Assembly (NCBI GenBank): GCA_937894725.1
Contig: CALAYL010000017.1
Span: forward strand, 1-25,482
Direction: 5' to 3'
Origin: an uncultured Bacteroidota bacterium
GTDB taxonomy: Bacteria; Bacteroidota; Bacteroidia; Chitinophagales; LD1
DNA: 25,482 bases
The first letter of the stretch is position 1. Each line of letters begins with the position of its first letter. Positions 1 through 8,031 of this stretch are shown here, in pieces. The translations under genes were made by a program, and so were the position numbers. The notes under the pieces were generated by a model. It was not told where the DNA came from. It did no database searches and saw only the letters and a program-made list of their open reading frames with translations.

Positions 1-327
1 TTTACCCTCTGCAACTATGGAGACTCCACTATCAGTGGGTTTTGGATGAATCCAAATATTCAAAAATGCGTATCGGTAGGCATTAATGAAACAGAAAATA
101 TAGAAAACAACATCAAGCTTTACCCCAATCCCGTAAGCGATTTTTTGACCATAGAAACTGCTGTAAAAATAGAAAGTATTCTACTCGAAGACCTGCAAGG
201 TAAAACCATTTTAATACCCGATATAAACAACAACAGAGTTTCACTTTTTCAGCTTAATGCTGGAATATATATTTTAAAAATAAGCACTCCAGAAGGCATT
301 GTCAGAAAAAGAATCTTGAAAGAATAA
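1..327 (+). CDS. C-terminal end of a T9SS-exported protein (partial)
   Basis: The reading frame is open from the first base of the window, so the gene begins outside it and an ATG at 46 is probably internal. The last ~75 residues form a type A T9SS sorting domain: a LYPNPVSDFLTIE strand, then LEDLQGKTIL, then LNAGIYILKIST and a basic end (RKRILKE). Family knowledge: this domain takes the protein across the outer membrane through the Por system and is cleaved off, leaving the cargo at the cell surface or released. The functional part is not in the window, so cargo identity is unknown. The gene ends 6 bp before the convergent stop of the GH3 gene. Confidence 0.85.
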   Translation, partial: FTLCNYGDSTISGFWMNPNIQKCVSVGINETENIENNIKLYPNPVSDFLTIETAVKIESILLEDLQGKTILIPDINNNRVSLFQLNAGIYILKISTPEGIVRKRILKE

Positions 328-333
328 TTTGGG

Positions 334-1830
334 CTAGAGTACCCACCCCTTCAACCTATCCGCCAACCTCCTATCATTAGCTAAACGAGGCACTTTGTTT
401 TGTCCGCCTAGTTTGCCTTCGGATTTCATATAAGCTTGAAAGGCGTCTTTTTTTAAGGAGTGAAGCACTAATTGTTTGAGCATTTTTCCCTCTCGCAAAT
501 CAAAATAATAACTATTTTTTTCTTGCAAATAGGCATCCGTTTTTTCGGCTAAAAGGTTGAGATTAGTGGGTGCTTCGCTAAACTCCACAAACCACTCATG
601 GTAGGACTGCCCTGGCTCTTCGGCTATGAATGGTGCTACCGTAAACTCGGTGATACCTATCTGCAATTCGTTCGCAGCCTTGAGCAGCGCATACTCTACT
701 TCCTCTCCTATCACATGTTCGCCAAAGGCAGAAATAAAATGCTTTATTCGACCTGTTACGATAATTCGATAAGGTTCAAGAGAAACAAACTTCACCGTAT
801 CGCCAATATTATATCCCCACAGACCTGCATTGGTGTTGAGGATTAGGGCATAATTTACCCCCAACTCTACTTGACCTAAATAGTAACGTGTAGGATTTTC
901 CTCAAAAATTTCACCCGCCTTTACAAACTCATAAAAGATACCTCCATTCACATTGAGCAGCAATCCTTTTTCCTTTTGTGAATCTTGAAACGCAATAAAT
1001 CCCTCAGAAGCTGGATAGGTTTCTATGCTATCAACTGCCCCACCAATAAGCGTTTCGATACGCTGGCGATAGGGTTCATAGTTCACTCCGCCATACGCAA
1101 AAACAGAAAATGCAGGGAAAATTTCACGGATATTTTTCTTACCTGTTTTAGCTAACAATTTTTCAAAATACATCACCACCCATGGCGGTATGCCGCTGAT
1201 GAGCGAAAGGTTTTCCACTTTAGTTTCTTCCACGATTGCATCTACTTTTTGTTCCCAATCCTCTATGCAGTTGGTGGCATAAGACGGCATTCGGTTTTTG
1301 TTGAGATAAGCCGGTACATGATGATATACAATGCCTGAAAGTCGCCCGGAGTCAATAGCGCCATGCTTTTCGAGTGTAGGCGAGCCTTGGAGAAAAATCA
1401 TTTTGAAATCAAAAAAATCAGCTTTGCCTGTTTCATATACATACATCAACAAAGCATTGCGAGCTGCTCGTATTTGCTCCTTGATAGATACATCGGTGAG
1501 GGGAATATATTTAGTACCCGAAGTAGTGCCACTGGACTTACAAAAATAAGTCGGCAGACCGGGCCATAATACATTTTCTTCTCCAGTAGCGATTCGCTCT
1601 ATATAATCTTTGATAGCCTCATAATCTCGGATAGGCACTGCCTTTTTGAAGTCATCGTAAGTAGATATTTTTTTGAAATGATGGTCTTTGCCAAAAGCAG
1701 TTGCATGTGCCTCGGTCAATAGCTGTTGCAATAACTTTTGTTGTATAAACACAGCCTCCATTTGTTCTTTATAGACTTTCGGAGCTATAATTTTCGCTAC
1801 TAACTTAGCTACTATAGATTTTATTCCCAT
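334..1830 (-). CDS. GH3-family acyl-amido synthetase (adenylate-forming)
   Basis: 498 residues belonging to the GH3 (auxin-responsive promoter) family, best known from plant enzymes that adenylate a carboxylic acid and conjugate it to an amino acid. Visible motifs: the nucleotide-binding loop SSGTTSG at residues ~99-105, the YGGVNYEPYR segment, ETYPASEG in the active-site region, and the C-terminal-lobe entry GYNIGDTVKFVS followed by VTGRIKHFISAFGEHV. Full length for the family. The start is taken at ATG 1830 (MGIKSIVAKL); a longer frame would begin with TTG at 1881 and run into the divergent M48 gene. Bacterial GH3 members are common in Bacteroidota, but their substrate is unknown and nothing nearby identifies it. 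Likely cytoplasmic. A -7 box (TATTTTTG, minus strand 1865-1858) sits 27 nt upstream. Confidence 0.85.
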   Translation of the reverse strand: MGIKSIVAKLVAKIIAPKVYKEQMEAVFIQQKLLQQLLTEAHATAFGKDHHFKKISTYDDFKKAVPIRDYEAIKDYIERIATGEENVLWPGLPTYFCKSSGTTSGTKYIPLTDVSIKEQIRAARNALLMYVYETGKADFFDFKMIFLQGSPTLEKHGAIDSGRLSGIVYHHVPAYLNKNRMPSYATNCIEDWEQKVDAIVEETKVENLSLISGIPPWVVMYFEKLLAKTGKKNIREIFPAFSVFAYGGVNYEPYRQRIETLIGGAVDSIETYPASEGFIAFQDSQKEKGLLLNVNGGIFYEFVKAGEIFEENPTRYYLGQVELGVNYALILNTNAGLWGYNIGDTVKFVSLEPYRIIVTGRIKHFISAFGEHVIGEEVEYALLKAANELQIGITEFTVAPFIAEEPGQSYHEWFVEFSEAPTNLNLLAEKTDAYLQEKNSYYFDLREGKMLKQLVLHSLKKDAFQAYMKSEGKLGGQNKVPRLANDRRLADRLKGWVL

Positions 1831-1844
1831 CTTAATTTTTAGCG

Positions 1845-1852
1845 TACATTTG
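1845..1852 (+). promoter_or_regulatory. Bacteroidota -7 promoter box for the M48 gene
   Basis: TACATTTG matches the TAnnTTTG consensus exactly and ends 20 nt before the ATG of the M48 protease gene. No convincing -33 TTG element is seen at the usual spacing, so this rests on the -7 box and its position. Confidence 0.5.
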
Positions 1853-1857
1853 CATTC

Positions 1858-1865
1858 CAAAAATA
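1858..1865 (-). promoter_or_regulatory. Bacteroidota -7 promoter box for the GH3 gene
   Basis: On the minus strand this reads TATTTTTG, an exact TAnnTTTG match, 27 nt upstream of the GH3 ATG. It faces the plus-strand box at 1845-1852 so that each start site would fall in or beside the other box. A minus-strand TTTTG at 1883-1879 is closer (13 nt) than the usual -33 spacing. Confidence 0.45.
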
Positions 1866-1872
1866 AGAAAAT

Positions 1873-3105
1873 ATGGCGCAAAATATGCTGTACCTTTTAC
1901 TCGCTTTTTTAGTCCTTGAGTTTTTGTTTTCGAGCTATCTATCATATCTCAATCATCAAACATGGCAACTCGCTGTACCCGATGAGCTGCATGACATGTA
2001 CGATGCTGCCACGCATCAAAAAGCGCGCAACTATGCCAACGATAACTATCGCGTTGGGGTAATTTCAGGTATCATCTCACTGCTCACTACGCTAGCACTT
2101 CTTGGGTTTTTCGGCTTTGCGATGATAGATAATTTGGCTACGCAACTTTCGGCAAATTATATTTTACAGGGACTTGTTTTTTGGGCTGTCATAGGCATTG
2201 GAAGTAGCCTGCTATCATTGCCATTTGAGCTATACAGTACCTTTGTGATTGAAGAAAAATATGGCTTTAATAAAACTACAGCTCGGCTTTTTGTATTTGA
2301 CAAAATAAAAGGATTATTGCTAGGTGCTATTATTGGAGGAGGATTGTATGCCTTATTGGCGTATTTATACACGAACTTAGGCAATAATTTCTGGTGGATG
2401 GCTTGGGCTGTAGTGTCGGGATTTTCGCTTTTTATGGTGATGTTTTACACCTCGCTATTGCTGCCGCTATTCAACAAGCTCTCCCCGCTCGAAAAGGGCG
2501 ATTTACGGACTGATATTGAGTCATACGCTAGCAAAGTCGCTTTCCCCCTTACCAATGTAATGGTGATGGATGGCTCAAAACGCTCGGCTAAAGCCAATGC
2601 ATTTTTTAGTGGTTTAGGCAATAAGAAGACAGTGGTGCTTTTCGATACATTGATTGAGCAACTCAACCCACAAGAGATAATGGCTGTGCTAGCGCACGAA
2701 GTAGGACATTATAAAAAGAAGCATATCTTACAATCTATGCTCATTTCGGTGGCGCAAACTGGCTTACTATTTTTTATTTTTGGGTTGCTGGCAAAGAGTG
2801 ACTGGATGGCGGGCGTACTGGGTGTAGAGGAAAACAAATTGCACCTTTCGTTGATTACATTTGGTTTACTTTTTTCTCCTATTTCTATGCTTACGGGTAT
2901 TCTTTTCAATATTTTTTCAAGAAAAAATGAATACGAAGCTGATGCTTATGCAAAAGCCACCTACGATGGCGAACCGCTGATTTCGGGCTTAAAAAAGATG
3001 ACCGTAAATCATCTTTCCAATCCTCAGCCTCACCCTTGGTACATATTTGTACACTACTCACATCCTACTTTATTGCAGCGAATCAGAGGATTAAGGACGA
3101 CTTAA
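1873..3105 (+). CDS. M48-family membrane metalloprotease (Ste24-like)
   Basis: 410-residue integral membrane zinc protease of the Ste24/CAAX prenyl protease 1 type. Hydrophobic segments run at about residues 3-20, 58-80, 95-115, 150-170 and 180-205, with two more after the active site (~290-310 and 325-345). The zinc motif HEVGH lies at residues 275-279 and the third ligand is E353 in NEYEAD, giving the HExxH...ExxxAD pattern of M48A. Eukaryotic Ste24 trims prenylated CAAX proteins. Bacteria lack that substrate pathway, so the bacterial role is probably membrane protein quality control; this is inference. Start at ATG 1873, 20 nt after a TACATTTG box. Divergent from the GH3 gene. Confidence 0.9.
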   Translation: MAQNMLYLLLAFLVLEFLFSSYLSYLNHQTWQLAVPDELHDMYDAATHQKARNYANDNYRVGVISGIISLLTTLALLGFFGFAMIDNLATQLSANYILQGLVFWAVIGIGSSLLSLPFELYSTFVIEEKYGFNKTTARLFVFDKIKGLLLGAIIGGGLYALLAYLYTNLGNNFWWMAWAVVSGFSLFMVMFYTSLLLPLFNKLSPLEKGDLRTDIESYASKVAFPLTNVMVMDGSKRSAKANAFFSGLGNKKTVVLFDTLIEQLNPQEIMAVLAHEVGHYKKKHILQSMLISVAQTGLLFFIFGLLAKSDWMAGVLGVEENKLHLSLITFGLLFSPISMLTGILFNIFSRKNEYEADAYAKATYDGEPLISGLKKMTVNHLSNPQPHPWYIFVHYSHPTLLQRIRGLRTT

Positions 3106-3179
3106 TAGTTAGACCGAAAATTATTAAAAAGTTAAATATCTAACATCATTTCTGTACCTTAGAGCTAAACAAAAAGCAT

Positions 3180-4022
3180 ATGGCCAGCAGCAACAAATAC
3201 GACTACACTCCGCTATCAACGTCTTTTGCACGCAATTTTATCAAGCCGTTTAAACTCTATTTTGATCCGCAATTTTTTGGATTAGAAGAGTTAGATGTGA
3301 GCCGCCCTGCTATGTATGTATCTAACCATACGGTGTTGGGGGTCTTGGATGGGTATCCATTTGCAATAGAACTGTATTTACAAAAGGGTATATTGCTCCG
3401 TGCACTTGCAGACACTATGCACTTTAAAATCCCTTATTGGCGCGATCTCATCACACATCGTCTTGGGGCTGTAGAAGCATCACGCGAAAACTGCAAAGCA
3501 TTGATGGAGCGAGGCGACAATCTAGTCGTGTATCCAGGAGGTGCTCGTGAAGTATGTAAGAAAAAAGGAGAGGCGTACGAGCTGAAATGGTCAGATCGGA
3601 CGGGCTTTGTACGTATGGCAATAGCACATGGCTATGATATCATACCTGTGGCTGCCATAGGCGCAGAAGAAGCCTACACTGTAGTCAAAGATGCTAATGA
3701 TTTTATAGATCGTAATTTCTTAGGAAAATTGATGAAAAAATCGGGTTTAGTCGATAGCCTTTTTAAAGGGGGAGATATTTTACCTCCGACTGTAAAAGGC
3801 ATTGGCAATTCTATTTTACCCCGACCCGAGAAGCTTTATTTCGCCTTTGGAAAAAGAATTAGCACAAAAAAATATAAAGGCTTAGAGGAGGATAAAGAAG
3901 TGCTACAATTAATGAAAGCAAAAGTAGAATTAGCGCTACTCAAAGAATTTAAAAAACTCTTTGAACATCGCGAAAAAGACAAGGATGTAAGTATCGTCCG
4001 AAAACTACTTACCAGAAAGTAA
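3180..4022 (+). CDS. Lysophospholipid acyltransferase, MGAT-like subfamily
   Basis: 280 residues of the PlsC/LPLAT acyltransferase superfamily. The acceptor-site motif is NHTVLGVLD (His50, Asp57), with two more residues between His and Asp than the classic HX4D. The second hallmark is YPGGAREV at residues 118-125, followed by YELKWSDRTGFVRMA, the pattern of the MGAT/DGAT-like branch in which 'FPGGAREA...L.w..R.GFarlA' is typical. The likely reaction is transfer of an acyl group from acyl-CoA or acyl-ACP to a glycerolipid or similar alcohol at the inner membrane; the exact acceptor cannot be read. A degenerate -7-like box (TACCTTAG, 3155-3162) precedes the ATG. The last 18 bp overlap the 3' end of the convergent S41 protease gene. 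Confidence 0.8.
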   Translation: MASSNKYDYTPLSTSFARNFIKPFKLYFDPQFFGLEELDVSRPAMYVSNHTVLGVLDGYPFAIELYLQKGILLRALADTMHFKIPYWRDLITHRLGAVEASRENCKALMERGDNLVVYPGGAREVCKKKGEAYELKWSDRTGFVRMAIAHGYDIIPVAAIGAEEAYTVVKDANDFIDRNFLGKLMKKSGLVDSLFKGGDILPPTVKGIGNSILPRPEKLYFAFGKRISTKKYKGLEEDKEVLQLMKAKVELALLKEFKKLFEHREKDKDVSIVRKLLTRK

Positions 4023-5624
4023 TTTTTCTTGTTGGAATGCTTGTAATGCGGTAGCTAGGACATTATCACTTTGGTTCGTAATTAAGAAAAATGCATCTGA
4101 ATGCCATTTTTTCTTTGCATAAAAAGCACGCATGTAATTGGTTATTTTCTGTTGATTTTGCGCAAACTTTTTATCATCTGTAATACCATTTGATTTCACA
4201 TAGGCTTTAAACGAAGCCATCAATTCATCAGCTATTTGGAATCGAGCACTAAAGTCATACATATCTTTGAAACCCTCTACACGATTTGGTTGTAGAGAAA
4301 AATCACGATATACAAACTCAGGAATAAGGGTGCGCACTTTAAATAAGAACTCTACATCTTCGGTAGTGTCTAGCGGCACAAATATGTCGGGTCTAATGCC
4401 TCCACCACCATACACAGTACGACCCGAAGCCGTTGAGAATTTAAGTGAATCTACTTGAGTAGTATCTTCGTGTACAAAAAAACCTTTGTTGTAGCGAGCG
4501 TAAATATCTTCGTAATAGTCTGAGGCGCCATGCGTATAGGGGCGTTGGATACTTCTGCCACTAGGAGTATAGTATCGCGCCACAGTGAGTCGAAGTGCAG
4601 AGCCATCGCCCATTTCAAACTGCTCTTGTACTAATCCTTTGCCAAAAGATGTTCTCCCTACAATCACGCCTCTATCCCAATCTTGGATAGCACCAGAGAG
4701 AATCTCGGATGCAGAAGCAGAGTTTTGGTCTATCAAAATGGCTAATTTTCCCCGCTCAAAAAGACCTGGTTTTTTGGAGAAATACTCCATTTTTCCGACA
4801 GATTTACCTTGGGTATATACTATCATTTTTTCACCGCCCAAAAGTTCATCTACGATTTCGGTAGCGGCCTGTAGATAACCGCCAGGATTTTGACGAAGAT
4901 CTAACACTAGTCGCTCTATCCCTTGCTGTGTAAGACTTCTGAGCGCTTTTCTAAACTCACTGATAGTGCTAGCGCTAAATCTATTGATCTTGATATAGCC
5001 CGTTTTGGGATCGATGAGATAAGTCGCATCTATGCTATATAGCGGTATTTCACCTCTTGTAATTGTAAATGATTTCAAAATACTACTCCCGCCTCTAGAT
5101 ACACCTACTTTCACTTTGGTGCCACCTACGCCTTTGAGCTTGCGCATTACATCTTTGTTTTGAATTTTTATACCAGCCACTACTGTATCATCAATAGTAA
5201 TGATGCGATCGCCAGCTTGTAAGCCTACGGATTCGGCAGGTCCGCCACTAATAGCCGATACGATAGTAATAGTGTCTTTAACTATATAAAACTCCACTCC
5301 TATTCCTTCAAAATTGCCATCTAGTTCTTCATTCACCGCTTTCATATCCTTCTCGGGTATATAAGATGAGTGGGGGTCAAGTGAGGATAGTAGCTCTTCG
5401 ATAGTTTGCTCCTCTAATTGACTCTTTGAAATTGTATCTACATACTTGTACTTGATAAAATCCATGATCTGGTCTATCTTGCTATAAGAAGGTTTCAATA
5501 TACTTTGCTGCTTATCGGCAGACATGCGACTCACTGCCATACCTAGCACTGTACCGAATGCAAGTATCAAAGAATAAATAAAAGGTTTGTAGGCGTTGCG
5601 GTAAAAATTGGATGGATTACTCAT
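4005..5624 (-). CDS. C-terminal processing peptidase, S41 family (CtpA-like)
   Basis: 539 residues. An N-terminal anchor (FIYSLILAFGTVLGMAV, ~15-31) places the protease in the periplasm. A PDZ domain follows at ~85-165 (GIGVEFYIV...GLQAGDRIITID), then the S41 core. The catalytic serine is the middle Ser of NSASASE (Ser304) and the general base is the Lys of SFGKG (Lys329); the 25-residue spacing matches E. coli Tsp. A ~150-residue C-terminal extension follows the core, as in many Bacteroidota members. These enzymes degrade or trim periplasmic proteins from their C-termini. It starts 5 bp after the cytochrome c gene stop and is the last gene of a three-gene unit. Its TAG stop lies inside the end of the convergent acyltransferase gene. 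Confidence 0.92.
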   Translation of the reverse strand: MSNPSNFYRNAYKPFIYSLILAFGTVLGMAVSRMSADKQQSILKPSYSKIDQIMDFIKYKYVDTISKSQLEEQTIEELLSSLDPHSSYIPEKDMKAVNEELDGNFEGIGVEFYIVKDTITIVSAISGGPAESVGLQAGDRIITIDDTVVAGIKIQNKDVMRKLKGVGGTKVKVGVSRGGSSILKSFTITRGEIPLYSIDATYLIDPKTGYIKINRFSASTISEFRKALRSLTQQGIERLVLDLRQNPGGYLQAATEIVDELLGGEKMIVYTQGKSVGKMEYFSKKPGLFERGKLAILIDQNSASASEILSGAIQDWDRGVIVGRTSFGKGLVQEQFEMGDGSALRLTVARYYTPSGRSIQRPYTHGASDYYEDIYARYNKGFFVHEDTTQVDSLKFSTASGRTVYGGGGIRPDIFVPLDTTEDVEFLFKVRTLIPEFVYRDFSLQPNRVEGFKDMYDFSARFQIADELMASFKAYVKSNGITDDKKFAQNQQKITNYMRAFYAKKKWHSDAFFLITNQSDNVLATALQAFQQEKLLSGK

Positions 5625-5629
5625 GTATA

Positions 5630-6286
5630 TTAAGGCTTCAACGATTGTGAGTAGTTCACTAGAGCAGTCACCTGATCATCAGTGAGGGTATTAAATGCGG
5701 GCATGGTGTTCTTTCCGTTTTTGATAATAGCCGCAGCATCTTCATTGCTCAGCATCGACTCTTGTAGATTTTTCGCTCCTGCTATCAAAGCATCTCCAGC
5801 CGCACCATGACAACGCTCACACATTTGTGAATAGAGCACCTTGCTTTTATCTTCTGCAGCTACAGTTGAGTCAGAAACCACAGCCACATCGACTGTATTC
5901 ATTTTTTTCTTTGCTACTTCCGCTAGTCCATAAGAAGCTACCAGTAAGAGTATAGACAAAATAGCGAGCATTTTATTCCCTTTTTTAAAACCTATAATAG
6001 CCAATGGAATTGAAGCAAACACACACACTATTTTGATTTTCTGAAGAATATGTAATGATGGACCATTCGCTACTAAATAAATCCCAGTGCCTAAGAAGAG
6101 CACGCTTAATATCATCTCTACGATTTTGGTTTTGACAGCGTAGTTGGCTAGTGTTGTAGATTTATTGGCTAAAAGTAATCCTAACTTTACAACATAGTGG
6201 AGTAAAAATAATGATACGAAAATACGGTGTGCTAAAACGATGTGGTGGTAATCCATGATTTCAAATTTTGGTACAAACATAATCAT
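5630..6286 (-). CDS. Membrane protein with four helices fused to a cytochrome c domain
   Basis: About 218 residues in two parts. The N-terminal ~125 residues hold four transmembrane helices (about 15-35, 55-75, 83-101, 104-122), starting with the His-rich stretch DYHHIVLAHRIF; the pattern resembles the SirB-type four-helix family, but I am not certain of that. The C-terminal ~75 residues are a single-haem class I cytochrome c with CERCH at 156-160 (Cys156, Cys159, His160) and a likely distal Met195 in TMPAFN. This domain would sit in the periplasm and carry electrons. ATG starts are possible at 6286, 6280 and 6256; the last gives MDYHHIVL. It lies between the M1 peptidase gene (16 nt) and the S41 gene (5 nt), so it is probably co-transcribed. 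Partner oxidase or reductase is not in the window. Confidence 0.8.
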   Translation of the reverse strand: MIMFVPKFEIMDYHHIVLAHRIFVSLFLLHYVVKLGLLLANKSTTLANYAVKTKIVEMILSVLFLGTGIYLVANGPSLHILQKIKIVCVFASIPLAIIGFKKGNKMLAILSILLLVASYGLAEVAKKKMNTVDVAVVSDSTVAAEDKSKVLYSQMCERCHGAAGDALIAGAKNLQESMLSNEDAAAIIKNGKNTMPAFNTLTDDQVTALVNYSQSLKP

Positions 6287-6302
6287 CCTACGCAAATTTA
6301 AA

Positions 6303-7976
6303 CTATAAGACTCTTACAGAATTTATATAAATAAGGTTGTCGGCTATTTTAAAATCGGCAATATCCTTAATGATTACTCGCTTTTTCTTGATTTTAGTAG
6401 TAGCGTCTGTACGATAAAGTTTGTCTCCCACATAATATAACACCGGCATATGAAAGTCCTTCACCTCTGTCTGCCATACATATTCAAACGTATAGCTCGT
6501 TTTACCCTTTTTACGTAGTACAAAACTTAGCTTTGGTATTTCGGATTGTTGAAGATATTGCTCAAAAAACTTATCGAGTTTTAACTTAGTTCGCTGTTCA
6601 AAAAATGCAATTATACTAGCTGCATCAGTCGTTTTGTGTTTAAAGGTAGTGTCGCTTATTGCTTTGATTGTTTGCCACCAGAGCTTATCGTTGTTGACTA
6701 GGGTACGTAATGTATTGAGCATCAGCATTCCTTTGTTATACATATCGCCACTTCCCTCTTCGTTTACATGATATGGCCCTTGTATAGGATTGAGGTTTTG
6801 TACTGATTTTTTCTTGGAGTTTATATAGTCGAGTGCTTTATCTTTCCCAAACATACATTCCACATAAATAGCCTCACTGTAGGTACAAAAACTCTCGTGT
6901 ATCCACATATCTGCAATATCCTTTGCACTCACACTATTGCCCCACCATTCATGACCTGTTTCATGTATGATGATATAATCAAAATCCAAACCTATTCCCG
7001 AAAAATCTTTCCCATCATAACCCGTTTTATATTTATTGCCGTAGGCAATAGCACCCTGATGCTCCATGCCAAGATAGGGCGTTTCGACTAGTGCGTAGCC
7101 ATCGTTTGGAAAAGGATATTTCCCAAAATACATTTCGTAGCAAAGCAGCATCGGTTTCACTTGAGCAAAATGAACTTTTGAACGTTCCAAATTGTATGGC
7201 ATCACATAATAGTCAAGTGGCAGCTTATCACCATCTGCATAGATAAGTGTATCACTCCAATGCACATACTTACTTATATTAAAGGTTACATTGTAGGTAT
7301 TGATAGGATAGCTTACAAACCAGGTAAACTTATCCATCTTATCATTGACTTTTTGTATCCCTCTAAGATTGCCATTGCTTATAGCCATAAGTCCTTTAGG
7401 TATAATTAAACTTATCTGCATACTATCGGGTTCATCAGAGAGGTGATCTTTACAAGGCCACCAACTACTCGCGCCTAGGCCCTCACAAGCTACTGCTAGC
7501 CATAGATCGCCATCTTTATTTTTGCTCCAGACAAAACCTCCGTCCCATGGCGCTCGCTTGGCTGTCTGTGTCATACCACTATACTCAATTTCGATCTTGC
7601 CTGTTTTACCTGTGTCTAGCTTAGTAGGCAAATCAATATACACGGTGTTGTATTCGCGAGAGTAGGTTAATGCTTTTTTCTTAAACCGAATGGCGTTTAT
7701 AGTGAGTTTTTCATCTAAATCAAGTTGTAGTATTTGAGTAGGTGCTGTCGTGTTGAAATAAATATCATTTTTACCAACTATGGTTTTGTGAAGGGTATCA
7801 AAAGTGACACTCAAGTCATAAAAAGTAACATCAAAACAAGTGCGTGCTGGAGTAAGTGCACCACGAAGAGAATCGATACGGGTAAAGGATTTTTTGCTAC
7901 TCAATAGTTGTGCTTCTGCGCTGAAAACACCAAAAACACTTAGCAAAAAAATACAAAATTTAACCTTTAGTTTCAT
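6303..7976 (-). CDS. Secreted M1-family metallopeptidase (aminopeptidase N-like)
   Basis: 557 residues with a signal peptide (MKLKVKFCIFLLSVFGVFSAEA). The gluzincin signature HETGH (338-342) with the third ligand Glu361 gives HExxH-X18-E. Upstream, GMEHQGAIAYG stands where family members have the substrate-binding GxMEN motif, with His replacing Asn. Shorter than full aminopeptidase N (~850-900), and it ends soon after the catalytic domain with a small extra domain. No T9SS sorting domain, so it is probably periplasmic or outer-membrane associated. Start chosen at ATG 7976; the frame extends by three codons to a TTG at 7985, but the ATG begins a clean signal peptide. First gene of a unit with cytochrome c and the S41 protease, and divergent from the metallophosphoesterase gene. 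Confidence 0.88.
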   Translation of the reverse strand: MKLKVKFCIFLLSVFGVFSAEAQLLSSKKSFTRIDSLRGALTPARTCFDVTFYDLSVTFDTLHKTIVGKNDIYFNTTAPTQILQLDLDEKLTINAIRFKKKALTYSREYNTVYIDLPTKLDTGKTGKIEIEYSGMTQTAKRAPWDGGFVWSKNKDGDLWLAVACEGLGASSWWPCKDHLSDEPDSMQISLIIPKGLMAISNGNLRGIQKVNDKMDKFTWFVSYPINTYNVTFNISKYVHWSDTLIYADGDKLPLDYYVMPYNLERSKVHFAQVKPMLLCYEMYFGKYPFPNDGYALVETPYLGMEHQGAIAYGNKYKTGYDGKDFSGIGLDFDYIIIHETGHEWWGNSVSAKDIADMWIHESFCTYSEAIYVECMFGKDKALDYINSKKKSVQNLNPIQGPYHVNEEGSGDMYNKGMLMLNTLRTLVNNDKLWWQTIKAISDTTFKHKTTDAASIIAFFEQRTKLKLDKFFEQYLQQSEIPKLSFVLRKKGKTSYTFEYVWQTEVKDFHMPVLYYVGDKLYRTDATTKIKKKRVIIKDIADFKIADNLIYINSVRVL

Positions 7977-7987
7977 AAACAACAAAT

Positions 7988-8007
7988 ACCTTTACATCCT
8001 TAAAGGT
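7988..8007. promoter_or_regulatory. Inverted repeat in a divergent promoter region
   Basis: ACCTTTA-catcct-TAAAGGT is a perfect 7+7 bp inverted repeat with a 6-bp centre. It lies in the 55-bp gap between the divergent M1 peptidase and metallophosphoesterase genes. It could be an operator for a dimeric regulator; there is no T-tract and transcription runs away on both sides, so it is not a terminator. The regulator is unknown. Confidence 0.35.
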
Positions 8008-8031
8008 GCAAATTAGAAACAAATAACGAGG

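Noticed and set aside
598..846. 82-codon open frame on the plus strand inside the GH3 gene
   Set aside because: It lies wholly within the antisense of a gene with clear family motifs, and its translation shows no recognisable domain.
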